Of a DNA stretch of 64,000 bases, positions 16,649-24,910 are shown one piece after another (the first letter of the stretch is position 1; every line of letters starts with the position of its first letter). The stretch is from CAXXOK01 sp963664595 (GTDB lineage Bacteria; Bacillota; Clostridia; Christensenellales; Aristaeellaceae), in NCBI GenBank assembly GCA_963664595.2, contig CAXXOK010000007.1:331140-395139 (forward strand). The letters run 5' to 3'. The notes beneath the pieces are model-generated. The model searched no databases. It was not told the DNA's origin and was given only the letters and a program-made list of their open reading frames with translations. A program made the translations under genes and the position numbers.

Positions 16649-17860
16649 CTACTCACGCAGCTCCAGCAGCTTTTGCTTGAGCTGGGATTCCATCACCAGC
16701 AGCTGCTTTTCCGCGTCGATGCGCTTCTGCCGACCGTCCTTTTGCACATTCATCACTTCGGTGATCGTGTCGATTAAATCCTGATTGGTTTTGGTAAGCG
16801 TCTGCACGTCGATGATGCCGCGCTCGGCTTCCCTCGCCGTTTCGATGGTGCCCATCTTGAGCATTTCGGAGTTCTTTTTCAGCAGCTCGTTGGTCATATT
16901 GGTCACGGCCGTCTGCGCCTTGAGCGCCTGCTGGCTGCGGGCCAGGCCCAGCGAGATGACAATCTGGCTCTTCCACAGCGGCAGCGTGTTGGACAGTGTG
17001 GACTGGATGCGTTCCACCAGCAGGCTGTCGTTGTTTTGCAAAAGCCTGATCTGCGGCGCCATCTGCAGCGATACCGTACGCGTGAGCTTGAGATCGTGGA
17101 GCTTCTTTTCAAAGCGGTCGCACGCGGTGGACAGGTCGTTCACGCGCTGGGCGTCCATGGTATCCTGACTGTTTTTCGCCTTTTCGCTGAGCTCCTTCAA
17201 AGCGCCCTCGCGGACCTCTTTGAGCTTTTTCTCACCCGCGACGATATACATTGTCAGCTCCTTGAAATACTGGGTATTCGTTTCATACAGGTGGTTGAGC
17301 ATGCTGATGTCCTTGAGCAGCATCCGCTGGTTTTCCTCCAGCGAAGACGCCACCTCGTCCACGTTTACATCCACCTTTTCATAGCGGTTCTTGATCTCTT
17401 CAAAGTTCTTGCGGGCATTCCAAAACAGGCCGCGGATGCCGGAAGGCTTGTCCGCATCGGTGGAAAAGCCCTTGATCTCGCTGATGAGCTTGATCAGCAT
17501 TTCACCGGTTTCCCCCGTCTGGTCGGTGCGCACGGTTGCCAGGGCGCTGTCCGAAAACTCGGCAACCTTTTTTTGCGCGCTCGCGCCGTACAGCAGCACA
17601 TGCTCTGGGTTTTGAATATCGATTTTCTTTACGAATTCTTCAATGGTCTGCTTCTCGTTTTCGCTGAGCATGGAGGTATCCAGCTCCTGCAGGGCTTGTT
17701 CGGCAGCCTTTGCCGCCTTGGCGGTGGGAGCGGTGGCGTTTACCTTTTCCAGTGCGGCAACCGCTTCCTCCAGCTTGGCCTTGTCATTATCCATGGTTTG
17801 GTCATCCAGCGTCAGCACCGGCATTTCTGCGGCGCTGCTCTGCGTGTTTACATCAGTCAT
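16649..17860 (-). CDS. telA: Toxic anion resistance protein TelA family
   Basis: 403 residues, largely alpha-helical, with the TelA/KlaA family layout: an acidic N-terminus, then IDIQNPEHVLLYGASAQKKVAEFSDSAL, GMLIKLISEIKGF and IRGLFWNARKNFEEIKNRYEKVDVN. The C-terminal half is helical (PLWKSQIVISLGLARSQQALKAQTAVTNMTNELL). Family members are associated with tellurite or antimicrobial tolerance, probably through an envelope role, but the mechanism is not settled. AAGGAGG precedes the ATG at 17860, and xpaC ends 12 bp upstream, so the pair is co-transcribed. The xpaC-telA pairing is conserved in Firmicutes. glnA follows after 44 bp. Confidence 0.9.
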   Translation of the reverse strand: MTDVNTQSSAAEMPVLTLDDQTMDNDKAKLEEAVAALEKVNATAPTAKAAKAAEQALQELDTSMLSENEKQTIEEFVKKIDIQNPEHVLLYGASAQKKVAEFSDSALATVRTDQTGETGEMLIKLISEIKGFSTDADKPSGIRGLFWNARKNFEEIKNRYEKVDVNVDEVASSLEENQRMLLKDISMLNHLYETNTQYFKELTMYIVAGEKKLKEVREGALKELSEKAKNSQDTMDAQRVNDLSTACDRFEKKLHDLKLTRTVSLQMAPQIRLLQNNDSLLVERIQSTLSNTLPLWKSQIVISLGLARSQQALKAQTAVTNMTNELLKKNSEMLKMGTIETAREAERGIIDVQTLTKTNQDLIDTITEVMNVQKDGRQKRIDAEKQLLVMESQLKQKLLELRE

Positions 17861-17872
17861 GGAATTGCCTCC

Positions 17873-18706
17873 TTAATATTCGATCTGCTGTGCCTGCGAT
17901 CCGTTGGACACGGACGCGGTTTGCTGCTGAGGCGCTGCGGAAGCTTTTTGAGCGTTCACCGCTGCGTTGATTTCCGCCGCGCGCCTTGCCTGGTCTGCCG
18001 CAAGCTGCAGGTCTGTTTCGGTTAATCCGTCCCGTTTGAGCATCTGCTCAAGCACATCAATGTCCGTGGTAATGTCCAGTACATCGTCCTGATACAGCTT
18101 GTTGAGCAGCTTCTGACAGCCCTTGATCACAGTCCCCAGTGCGTCGTCGATACGCTGGCGGGCCTCGATGATTTCGCTGCCGCTGAGGCCACGCTCATTG
18201 AAGGTGCGGTACGTACGGACGATTTTCAGCGTGGTGGGCAGATAATACTCCATAAATTTGCGGATCTGCGGGGCCTTTTCGGGCTTATCATGCACGGTGC
18301 GGAAAATCTCCCCGCACAGGATTTCCAGCTGCGCCAGCTTATCGGTCAGCAGCGCGTCGGGAATCTTCATGTTTTCCTCGCGGATCTGCAAAATGGTCTG
18401 CCGTCCCTTTTCCAGCAGGGAATCCACCTCGGTGTTGCCGGTTTTCTCCACAGGCGGGGGCGTAACGGGCATGGCCTCGCGCGCTTTGCGTTCCTTGCTC
18501 TGGTTGTTGTTGGGGGTCAGATCAAGGCTGGTGGCCATGGAGCGTACAACGGAGCTCACAATACCTGCTAGAATAAAGCTGCCGATCAGGCCGCCGAACC
18601 CTCTGAAGCCAAGTAATAAAAAGCATACGGCAAACGTGATGCCAAAAGCTGTGCTTCCGGCCTTTTTCCCCTTTGCCTGCTGTTGTTTTCTGGAGTAGTT
18701 GCTCAT
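17873..18706 (-). CDS. xpaC: XpaC-family protein (5-bromo-4-chloroindolyl phosphate hydrolysis)
   Basis: 277 residues. It starts with a basic cytoplasmic stretch, then two membrane helices (FGITFAVCFLLLGFRGFGGLIGSFILAGIVSSVV, residues 22-55). A soluble helical domain follows with the family blocks NTEVDSLLEKGRQTILQIREEN, FRTVHDKPEKAPQIRKFMEYYLPTTLKIV and IEARQRIDDALGTVIKGCQKLLNKLYQDDVLDITTDIDVLEQML. XpaC is usually encoded next to TelA and the two probably act together at the membrane. It is the first gene of the xpaC-telA-glnA-ANTAR operon. An extended -10 (TGCTATACT near 18760, minus strand) is the likely promoter. Confidence 0.88.
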   Translation of the reverse strand: MSNYSRKQQQAKGKKAGSTAFGITFAVCFLLLGFRGFGGLIGSFILAGIVSSVVRSMATSLDLTPNNNQSKERKAREAMPVTPPPVEKTGNTEVDSLLEKGRQTILQIREENMKIPDALLTDKLAQLEILCGEIFRTVHDKPEKAPQIRKFMEYYLPTTLKIVRTYRTFNERGLSGSEIIEARQRIDDALGTVIKGCQKLLNKLYQDDVLDITTDIDVLEQMLKRDGLTETDLQLAADQARRAAEINAAVNAQKASAAPQQQTASVSNGSQAQQIEY

Positions 18707-18936
18707 GGTTTCTCCTCTGCCTCATTCCGGTTGATTTGCTTACGTTCGTCTTCCAGAGTATAGCATATTCCGTGAGGCAAGAAAAGACAAAACGCTTCAA
18801 ATCTGCTGAGGAAAGGATGAACGCAACATTAGAATGCTCTGTGCCGACAAATCGCCTTCCCGCCGCTGTGCCAATGCCTGCCGCAGCAAGGCGCGTACTT
18901 CTACATTAGAATACAATGAACCCGCCCCTGTGCGCG

Positions 18937-18965
18937 TTGACAATCACCGGTCATTGGCATATGAT
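18937..18965 (+). promoter_or_regulatory. Promoter of the vorDBAC operon
   Basis: TTGACA (18937-18942), 17 bp, TATGAT (18960-18965), 45 bp before the first gene. The rest of the 18707-19010 gap shows only the divergent xpaC promoter. Confidence 0.8.
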
Positions 18966-19010
18966 AAACAACGAAAAACAACGGCTTATTACCGGAAGGG
19001 AGGCGGAATA

Positions 19011-19217
19011 ATGGCTTCGGTCACCGTCAAAGAAGATTTATGCAAAGGCTGCGGGCTGTGCGTAGATGCCTGCCCCAAAAAAATAATGCAGCTGAACACT
19101 ACACACATTAATAAGAAGGGCTACCACACCGCGCATTGCGTCGCAATGTCGGAGTGCATCGGCTGTGCTTTTTGCGCCATGATGTGCCCGGATGTGGCAA
19201 TCCTCGTTGAAAAATGA
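19011..19217 (+). CDS. vorD: 2-oxoacid:ferredoxin oxidoreductase delta subunit (2x[4Fe-4S])
   Basis: A 68-residue ferredoxin-type subunit with two cysteine clusters, CKGCGLCVDACPK and CIGCAFCAMMCPD, each fitting CxxCxxCxxxCP and together holding two [4Fe-4S] centres. It passes electrons from the catalytic subunits to free ferredoxin. The ATG at 19011 follows GGAAGGGAGGCGG. A longer frame begins upstream but would cross the promoter. It is the first gene of the operon, 30 bp ahead of the alpha subunit, and this D-B-A-C order is common for VOR/KOR enzymes in Clostridia. Confidence 0.93.
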   Translation: MASVTVKEDLCKGCGLCVDACPKKIMQLNTTHINKKGYHTAHCVAMSECIGCAFCAMMCPDVAILVEK

Positions 19218-19247
19218 TCACGGCATTCGCCGGGAAGGAAAGAACGC

Positions 19248-21203
19248 ATGAAGAAACTCATGAAAGGCAACGAAGCGATTGCCGAGGCGGCCGTGCAGGC
19301 CGGATGCAAGTTTTTTTTCGGCTATCCCATCACGCCGCAGAATGAAATCCCTGAATATATGTCCAGACGTCTGCCGGAGGTGGGCGGCTGTTTTCTGCAG
19401 GCGGAAAGCGAAGTAGCCGCCATTAATATGGTGTACGGTGCGGGCGGTGCGGGCGCACGCGTGATGACCAGCTCCTCCAGCCCCGGGATCAGCCTCAAGC
19501 AGGAGGGCATCAGCTATATCGCAGGCGCGGAAGTGCCCTGCGTTATCGTCAACATCATGCGCGGCGGCCCCGGTCTGGGCGGCATTCAGCCTGCCCAGAG
19601 CGATTATTACCAGGCCACCCGCGGCGGCGGGCACGGCGACTACCGCATGTGCGTGCTGGCGCCTTCCAGCGTGCAGGAGGCCGTGGACTTAACCAAGAAC
19701 GCCTTCACCATCGCCGACCGCTACCGCAGCCCCGTGCTGGTACTGGGCGACGGCATGATCGGCCAGATGATGGAGCCCGTGGATATGGAAAAGGAAGCCC
19801 CGTCGGCGGATGGTCTTCCCGAAAAAACCTGGGCGGCCGACGGGCATGTGCCCACGCCGGACCGGCCCCGCAGCATCATCAACAGCCTGTTTATCGACCC
19901 GAAGGTGCTGGAGCAGCACTGTTTGCGCCTGGAAGCCAAATACCGCACCATCGCTGAGAACGAGTGCCGCTGGCAGGAGGAAATGCTGGACGACGCCGAG
20001 GTTGTGCTCGTAGCCTACGGCACCACCAGCCGTATCTGCCGAAGCGCCATGCGCAAATGCCGCGAGGCGGGCCTCAAGGTAGGCATGCTGCGGCCGATCA
20101 CGCTGTGGCCCTTCCCGGATCAGGCTATCCGCGCCACCCTGCCCACCGCCAAGCACTATCTGGCGGTGGAGATGAGCACCGGACAGATGGTGGACGATGT
20201 CCGCCTTGCCGTCAACGGCGAGCGTCCCGTGCACTTCTTCGGGCGTACGGGCGGCATGGTGCCTTCCGTTTCCGAAGTGGTTGCGGAAATCAAAAAGTAC
20301 GCGTCTCAGGACAGCGGTACCTGCTTTGATCTTGACCATGTCATCGACGATATGCAGGAAAAGCTGAAAACAGCCACGGCCGAAATGAAACGTGCCCTGC
20401 ACAACGCGGGCAAACAGCTGGACACAGGGGCGGCAGCCGGTTTGAAGAATACGCTGAATTCCGCTGCCGATACCGTAAAACAATCGATCAAGGGGGCAGG
20501 AAAAGTGTTTGATGAATCTTCATTTGATGAAATCGAAGCAAAGTTCAAAACCGCGCTTGACAAGATGAAGCAAAAACTGAAGGATGCCGGCGACAGGATC
20601 GACGATACCTCCTCCGACGAAATGGTGCGCAAGGTTAAGGATGCCGCCAACGCCATGGCCGCGCGGATGAAAGAAGCCGCCGGAAAAATGGGCGATCAGC
20701 TGAATAAAGCCGGTTCAGAGGCCGATTCCTCTCCGCTGAACGAAATCGAAGAGGAGCTGGACAAAGCCTCCCAGGAGCTGGACAAGGCGTTTGAAACCGC
20801 CGCCGACTCGGTGGACCAGGCTGCGGAAGAAACCGCCGAAGCCGTGGAAACCCCCGAAACCGCCGAAGAAGAAGCGGAACAGCCGGAAGCGGAAGACGCC
20901 GAAACGGACGAGCTTACGCTGGAAGAAGTCGGCAAGAAGCTGGAAGCCGCCGCAAAGCTGGTGGAAGAAAAGCTCAACGAAGCCGGGAAAAAGATCGACG
21001 AGATCCTTAACAGCCCGAAGGCCCAGAAAAAAACCGAGGATGCGGGCCGCCAGATCAACGAGTTTTTCGACCGTACGGGCAAATCCGTCGCCGGTGGCTT
21101 TGAGAGCTTTATGAAAATCGTCACCCATGCGGCGGAAACCGTAAAAAACGATCTGAAGGACATTGAGAAGTCCAAGGATTCACAGGACAAGGAGGACAAA
21201 TAA
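19248..21203 (+). CDS. vorB: 2-oxoacid:ferredoxin oxidoreductase alpha subunit with long helical tail
   Basis: Residues 1-~353 are a normal VorB/KorA alpha subunit: AGCKFFFGYPITPQNEI at the start, SSSSPGISLKQEGISYIAGAE, the VorB-type RGGPGLGGIQPAQSDYYQ block, and HFFGRTGGMVPSVSEV at the end of the transketolase C-terminal domain. The family normally stops here, at about 350-360 residues. This protein continues for ~298 more residues of Lys/Glu/Ala/Asp-rich sequence with 11-residue-like helical periods (EMKRALHNAGKQL, FKTALDKMKQKLKDAGDRID, ANAMAARMKEAAGKM, LEAAAKLVEEKLNEAGKKID). In between is a very acidic stretch (ETAEEEAEQPEAEDAETDE). The tail looks like an LEA/apolipoprotein-type amphipathic helix array. 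No stop or frameshift separates the parts, and the downstream gene's ribosome site lies in the tail's end. Confidence 0.9.
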   Translation: MKKLMKGNEAIAEAAVQAGCKFFFGYPITPQNEIPEYMSRRLPEVGGCFLQAESEVAAINMVYGAGGAGARVMTSSSSPGISLKQEGISYIAGAEVPCVIVNIMRGGPGLGGIQPAQSDYYQATRGGGHGDYRMCVLAPSSVQEAVDLTKNAFTIADRYRSPVLVLGDGMIGQMMEPVDMEKEAPSADGLPEKTWAADGHVPTPDRPRSIINSLFIDPKVLEQHCLRLEAKYRTIAENECRWQEEMLDDAEVVLVAYGTTSRICRSAMRKCREAGLKVGMLRPITLWPFPDQAIRATLPTAKHYLAVEMSTGQMVDDVRLAVNGERPVHFFGRTGGMVPSVSEVVAEIKKYASQDSGTCFDLDHVIDDMQEKLKTATAEMKRALHNAGKQLDTGAAAGLKNTLNSAADTVKQSIKGAGKVFDESSFDEIEAKFKTALDKMKQKLKDAGDRIDDTSSDEMVRKVKDAANAMAARMKEAAGKMGDQLNKAGSEADSSPLNEIEEELDKASQELDKAFETAADSVDQAAEETAEAVETPETAEEEAEQPEAEDAETDELTLEEVGKKLEAAAKLVEEKLNEAGKKIDEILNSPKAQKKTEDAGRQINEFFDRTGKSVAGGFESFMKIVTHAAETVKNDLKDIEKSKDSQDKEDK

Positions 21204-21204
21204 C

Positions 21205-21945
21205 TTGGCTGTTGTTTTTGATAAATCCAAGCTCCTGTGCGAAAAGCCGTTCCATTACTGCCCCGGCTGCACACACGGCATCATCCACCGCCTGGTCGCG
21301 GAAGCAATGGATGAACTGGGCATCGGCGAAACGGCCATCGGCGTCGCGCCGGTGGGCTGCGCGGTGTTTGCGTATGATTATTTCAACTGCGATATGATGG
21401 AAGCCTCCCACGGCCGAGCCCCGGCTGTGGCCACGGGCATCAAGCGTGTTTGCCCGGACAAGGCTGTGTTTACCTATCAGGGCGACGGTGACCTGGCCTC
21501 CATCGGCGCCGCGGAAATCGTACACGCGGCCACCCGCGGCGAAAAGATTACCGTAATCTTTGTCAACAATGCCATCTACGGCATGACCGGTGGACAAATG
21601 GCCCCCACCACCCTGCCGGGCCAGGTAACCACCACCAGCCCCTACGGGCGCGATGTGAACCACTGCGGCTATCCCGTGCCTGTGAGCGAAATGCTTTCCA
21701 CACTGGGCGGGGTTGCGTATATTGAGCGCGTCAGCGTACACGACGTAAAGCACGTGAAAGCGGCCAAGGCGGCCATCAAAAAAGCGTTTGCCACGCAAAT
21801 GGAGGGCAAGGGCTTCACGATGGTCGAGGTGCTTTCCACCTGTCCCACCAACTGGGGCCTGTCGCCCAAGGAATCGCTGCAATGGCTGCAGGACAATATG
21901 ATCCCCGCTTACCCGCTGGGCGTGTTCAAGGGAGGCGATCAGTAA
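21205..21945 (+). CDS. vorA: 2-oxoacid:ferredoxin oxidoreductase beta subunit (TPP-binding)
   Basis: 246 residues with the thiamine pyrophosphate-binding beta subunit signatures: KPFHYCPGCTHGIIHRLVAE at the N-terminus, AVGPVGC-like VAPVGCAVFAYDYF, HGRAPAVATGIKR, and the GDGD...N motif (YQGDGDLASIGAAEIVHAA, FVNNAIYGMTGGQM) that binds Mg-TPP. The start is a TTG at 21205. AAGGAGG lies at 21188-21194 inside the end of the alpha gene, with correct spacing, and an upstream in-frame ATG would overlap that gene by 40 bp. Together with the alpha subunit it decarboxylates a 2-oxoacid to an acyl-CoA; the branched-chain (VOR) assignment is from alpha-subunit similarity, and 2-oxoglutarate is an alternative. 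Confidence 0.94.
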   Translation: MAVVFDKSKLLCEKPFHYCPGCTHGIIHRLVAEAMDELGIGETAIGVAPVGCAVFAYDYFNCDMMEASHGRAPAVATGIKRVCPDKAVFTYQGDGDLASIGAAEIVHAATRGEKITVIFVNNAIYGMTGGQMAPTTLPGQVTTTSPYGRDVNHCGYPVPVSEMLSTLGGVAYIERVSVHDVKHVKAAKAAIKKAFATQMEGKGFTMVEVLSTCPTNWGLSPKESLQWLQDNMIPAYPLGVFKGGDQ

Positions 21946-22481
21946 TGGAAAAACAGTTTTTGATCGCGGGCTTCGGCGGCCAGGGCGTACTGCTGATCGG
22001 GCAGCTGATCGCCAAAGCCGCCATGCTGGAAGGCAATGAAGTGAGCTGGATGCCCAGCTACGGCCCCGAAATGCGCGGCGGCGAAGCCAACTGCGCCGTG
22101 GTGGTCAGCGACGAGGCCATCGGCTCCCCGCTGGTCAGCGAGCCGCCGATTCTGGTGGCGATGAACAAGCCCAGCCTGTCAAAGTTTATGCCCCGGATGC
22201 CCAAGGGCGGGCTGATGCTTTATAATTCCTCCCTGATTGAAAACCCTGAGCTGCGTGACGACATCCAGGTGATTGCCGTTCCCTGCAACGCTATTGCCGA
22301 ATCCCTGCATCAGCCCCGGGTCGCCAACATGGTGATGCTCGGCGCGCTGCAGGCCGCCACCCAGGCTTTTTCCAGCGACAGCCTGCTCCAGGTGATGATC
22401 GCCTGGCTGGGCGAGAAGAAAGCGCACCTGCTGGATGTCAACAAGCAGGCGGTGGGCATGGGCAAAGCGCTGGTGCAGTAG
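21945..22481 (+). CDS. vorC: 2-oxoacid:ferredoxin oxidoreductase gamma subunit
   Basis: 178 residues. It opens with FLIAGFGGQGVLLIGQLIAKAAMLEG and WMPSYGPEMRGGEANCAVVVSDE, both diagnostic for the gamma subunit/domain that contacts CoA and the alpha-beta core. Its ATG overlaps the stop of the beta gene (TAATG), so translation is coupled. AGGGAGGCG lies just upstream. It is the last gene of the operon and is followed by a strong terminator. Confidence 0.94.
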   Translation: MEKQFLIAGFGGQGVLLIGQLIAKAAMLEGNEVSWMPSYGPEMRGGEANCAVVVSDEAIGSPLVSEPPILVAMNKPSLSKFMPRMPKGGLMLYNSSLIENPELRDDIQVIAVPCNAIAESLHQPRVANMVMLGALQAATQAFSSDSLLQVMIAWLGEKKAHLLDVNKQAVGMGKALVQ

Positions 22482-22542
22482 CATCCGGCTTACGCAAGGC
22501 GCAATACATTACAAACGATACGATCCATCGTATCAAAAGTAA

Positions 22543-22569
22543 AACCGGCCGCAAACCATGCGGCCGGTT
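22543..22569. terminator. Terminator between vorC and the ROK gene
   Basis: AACCGGCCGC (22543-22552) pairs with GCGGCCGGTT (22560-22569). It sits between convergent genes and can serve both. A second small inverted repeat, GATACGAT cc ATCGTATC, precedes it at 22517-22534. Confidence 0.75.
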
Positions 22570-22594
22570 CTGCTCATCGTTTGATGGCTGCGCT

Positions 22595-23476
22595 TTACCC
22601 TTCCAACGCCCTTTTGCCCAAGAGATACGCGCCCACCAGTCCGCTGACGGGGAACAGCACAGGCGGAACGATGTATTCGTCTATGTGCTCCAGCACCATG
22701 GGCGACTGCACATAGCCGCCCAGCAGCTCCTGCGTGCGGCGCCGGATCATGGGAAACAACGCCCGGCGCTGCATCACGCCGCCGCCGAGAATGATGCGCT
22801 GCGGACTGACGGTTACAATCAGGTTTACGCACATCTGGGCCAGATAATCCGCTTCGATCAAAAAGGTCGGATGATCGTCCGGCAGGTTTTTCGCGTCCCC
22901 GCCCACGCGCGCGCCGATGGCGGGTCCGGCCGCCAGCCCTTCCAGACAGCCGTCATGGTAGGGGCACACGCCACTGGGGTTGGGATCGTCCGGATGCGGC
23001 CTGAGCAGAATGTGCCCAAGCTCCGGGTGCAGCAGCCCGTGCACCAGCTTGCCGCCGGAGAGCACCCCGCCGCCGATACCCGTGCCGACAGTGATATATA
23101 CGGCATCCTGCATGCCTTTGGCCGCGCCGCGGTCCGCTTCGGCCAGCACGGCGGCATTTACGTCGGTATCGATGGCGCAGGGAATTTGACTGTCCCCCAC
23201 CAGCGCGGGCAGCAGCGGATATGTACGCCACTTCAGTTTTGGGGTGGAGGTAATATATCCATAGGTTTCGGACGCGGGATTCAGATCCAGCGGCCCGAAC
23301 GAGCCTACTCCCAACGCGTCGATATGACGTTCCTCAAAAAACGCCTTCATGGCGGGCACCGTTTCCTCCGGCGAAAGCGTGGGCAGCGTCAGGCTCTCCA
23401 GCTGCCTGCCCTGCAAGTCAAACGTTGCAAGCACCATTTTGGTTCCCCCGGCCTCCAGCGCGCCGATTGTATGCAT
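22595..23476 (-). CDS. ROK-family sugar kinase (fructokinase-like)
   Basis: 293 residues. The N-terminus has the phosphate-binding GALEAGGTKMVLATFD, followed by VGSFGPLDLNP, AIDTDVNAAVLAEADRGAAKG and VYITVGTGIGGGVLSGGKLVHG (ROK signature with the catalytic aspartate in the TDVNAA block). A zinc-binding segment ELGHILL...CPYHDGCLEG is present, as in bacterial ROK fructokinases. It is predicted to phosphorylate fructose or a related hexose with ATP. The ATG at 23476 follows AAAGGAG with 9-bp spacing, whereas the upstream TTG abuts the ribosome site. It is monocistronic and divergent from whiA. Confidence 0.9.
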   Translation of the reverse strand: MHTIGALEAGGTKMVLATFDLQGRQLESLTLPTLSPEETVPAMKAFFEERHIDALGVGSFGPLDLNPASETYGYITSTPKLKWRTYPLLPALVGDSQIPCAIDTDVNAAVLAEADRGAAKGMQDAVYITVGTGIGGGVLSGGKLVHGLLHPELGHILLRPHPDDPNPSGVCPYHDGCLEGLAAGPAIGARVGGDAKNLPDDHPTFLIEADYLAQMCVNLIVTVSPQRIILGGGVMQRRALFPMIRRRTQELLGGYVQSPMVLEHIDEYIVPPVLFPVSGLVGAYLLGKRALEG

Positions 23477-23536
23477 ACCCGTCAACTCCTTTTGTCGTGT
23501 TCCCTCATCATATCAAAATCACCCGCTAAAAACAAC

Positions 23537-23566
23537 TTGACGAATGCGGCTTGCGTACAGTACAAT
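23537..23566 (+). promoter_or_regulatory. Promoter of whiA
   Basis: TTGACG (23537-23542), 18 bp, TACAAT (23561-23566), about 90 bp before the whiA start. Confidence 0.6.
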
Positions 23567-23654
23567 ACCCCCATAAAAACAAGGCTGTTTGCGTCGATCA
23601 GGATTGCTGATATTTGATCGGCTGTTTGGTATAAATGTCTGCGAAAGGATCCGT

Positions 23655-24602
23655 ATGTCTTTTTCCTCCGATTGCAAGGAAGAATTATGCCGTGTTCCCT
23701 GTGAGAAGCCATGCTGCCGTATGGCCGAGCTTACCGCGCTGTACCTGAGCGTGGGATCGCTGACGCTGCTGGGGCAGGGCAAGCTCAGCATCCGCTTCAC
23801 GGCGGACAGCCCGGCCGTTGCCCGCAGAATTTACCAGCTGATCCAAAAGGAAACACAGATCACGGCGCAGCTGCACTGCGTAACCCATGCGCGGTTCGGC
23901 GGCACACGCGACTATGTGCTGACGCTTGGCCCCAACGACGCACCCTTGCTTTTACACAGGTTTGATATGGCAACCCCCGGTCCGGCCCCCATGCTGTACT
24001 CCATGCATCCGCGCATCCGGCTCACCCGTACGTGCTGCCGTTATGCCTTCCTGCGCGGCGCGTTTTTGGGGTGCGGTACGCTGGTGAACCCCCACAGCGC
24101 GTATCACCTGGAGTTCACCATTCGGGAAGAAAAGCTGCGCCGGAGCATCATCAAATGCCTGCAGAGCCTGGATATCCCCGTTAAGGAAACCAAGCGCAAA
24201 AAAGCCGTCAATCTGTATGTCAAGCAGAGCGAGCATATCATCACCATGCTTACCGTCACAGGCGCCCATCAAACCGTGACAACGCTGGAAAGCCTGCTGG
24301 TAAGGCGGCAGGTGCTGGGCCATGTGAACCGCGCCATGAACTGCGATTATGCCAATCTGCAAAAGCAAACCAACGCCGGCTCGGAGCAAATCCGGCTGAT
24401 TGAACAGCTGCTCGCTTCCGACCAATTTTCCGCTTTGCCCCCGGGACTGCAGGAACTGGCGCAGGCGCGCCTGCAGGCACCCGATATAAGCCTTGCGGAG
24501 CTTGGACTGCGGATGAGCCCCCCGATCAGCAAAAGCGGCGTAAACAACCGCATGAGAAGATTGATGCAAATCGCGCGGGAAACAACAGACGAAACCCCTT
24601 GA
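23655..24602 (+). CDS. whiA: DNA-binding protein WhiA
   Basis: 315 residues. The N-terminal part is a LAGLIDADG homing-endonuclease-like fold without catalytic function (LTALYLSVGSL, FLRGAFLGCGTLVNPHSAYHLEF). The C-terminal part is a helix-turn-helix (LAELGLRMSPPISKSGVNNRMRRL) that binds DNA. WhiA controls cell division and chromosome segregation in Firmicutes, and sporulation in actinomycetes. The ATG at 23655 follows GAAAGGATCC. The next gene is HPr-like, the same order as whiA-crh in Bacillus, although rapZ and yvcK are not next to it. Confidence 0.94.
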   Translation: MSFSSDCKEELCRVPCEKPCCRMAELTALYLSVGSLTLLGQGKLSIRFTADSPAVARRIYQLIQKETQITAQLHCVTHARFGGTRDYVLTLGPNDAPLLLHRFDMATPGPAPMLYSMHPRIRLTRTCCRYAFLRGAFLGCGTLVNPHSAYHLEFTIREEKLRRSIIKCLQSLDIPVKETKRKKAVNLYVKQSEHIITMLTVTGAHQTVTTLESLLVRRQVLGHVNRAMNCDYANLQKQTNAGSEQIRLIEQLLASDQFSALPPGLQELAQARLQAPDISLAELGLRMSPPISKSGVNNRMRRLMQIARETTDETP

Positions 24603-24621
24603 TATCATAGGAGGAACCATT

Positions 24622-24903
24622 ATGATCCGCACACGGATTGATCTCAAACCGCTTCTGCCCTTCACCCGGGTGCTGGCGGCGGAACTGGCGACCATCGGCG
24701 GCCATTACGAATGCAGCGTAACGCTGGAGCAGGATGGCTTGGCCGTCAACCTGAAAAGCATGCTGGGCATGCTCTCCCAAACCATGAAACCCTCGGCCGA
24801 TATCACCCTCGTTGCCGACGGCGTAGACGAAAAAGAAGCTACACAGGCGCTGCTGACGGCTATCCGGGAATACCAGGCAAGCGAGACCGCTCCCAAATCC
24901 TGA
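24622..24903 (+). CDS. HPr/Crh-like protein without the catalytic histidine
   Basis: 93 residues with an HPr-type pattern: beta strand, helix, SVTLEQDGLAVNLKSMLGMLSQ (matching the Ser46 region KSxxGxxS) and ITLVADGVDEKEATQALLTAI at the C-terminal helix. The N-terminal GIHARP segment that holds His15 is replaced by LKPLLPFTRVLA, so it cannot accept phosphate from enzyme I in the normal way. In Bacillus the gene after whiA is crh, an HPr paralogue that also lacks His15 and acts in catabolite repression through the serine. Gene order and residues suggest a Crh-like regulatory role here. AGGAGGAACC precedes the ATG. Confidence 0.82.
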   Translation: MIRTRIDLKPLLPFTRVLAAELATIGGHYECSVTLEQDGLAVNLKSMLGMLSQTMKPSADITLVADGVDEKEATQALLTAIREYQASETAPKS

Positions 24904-24910
24904 CATCGCC

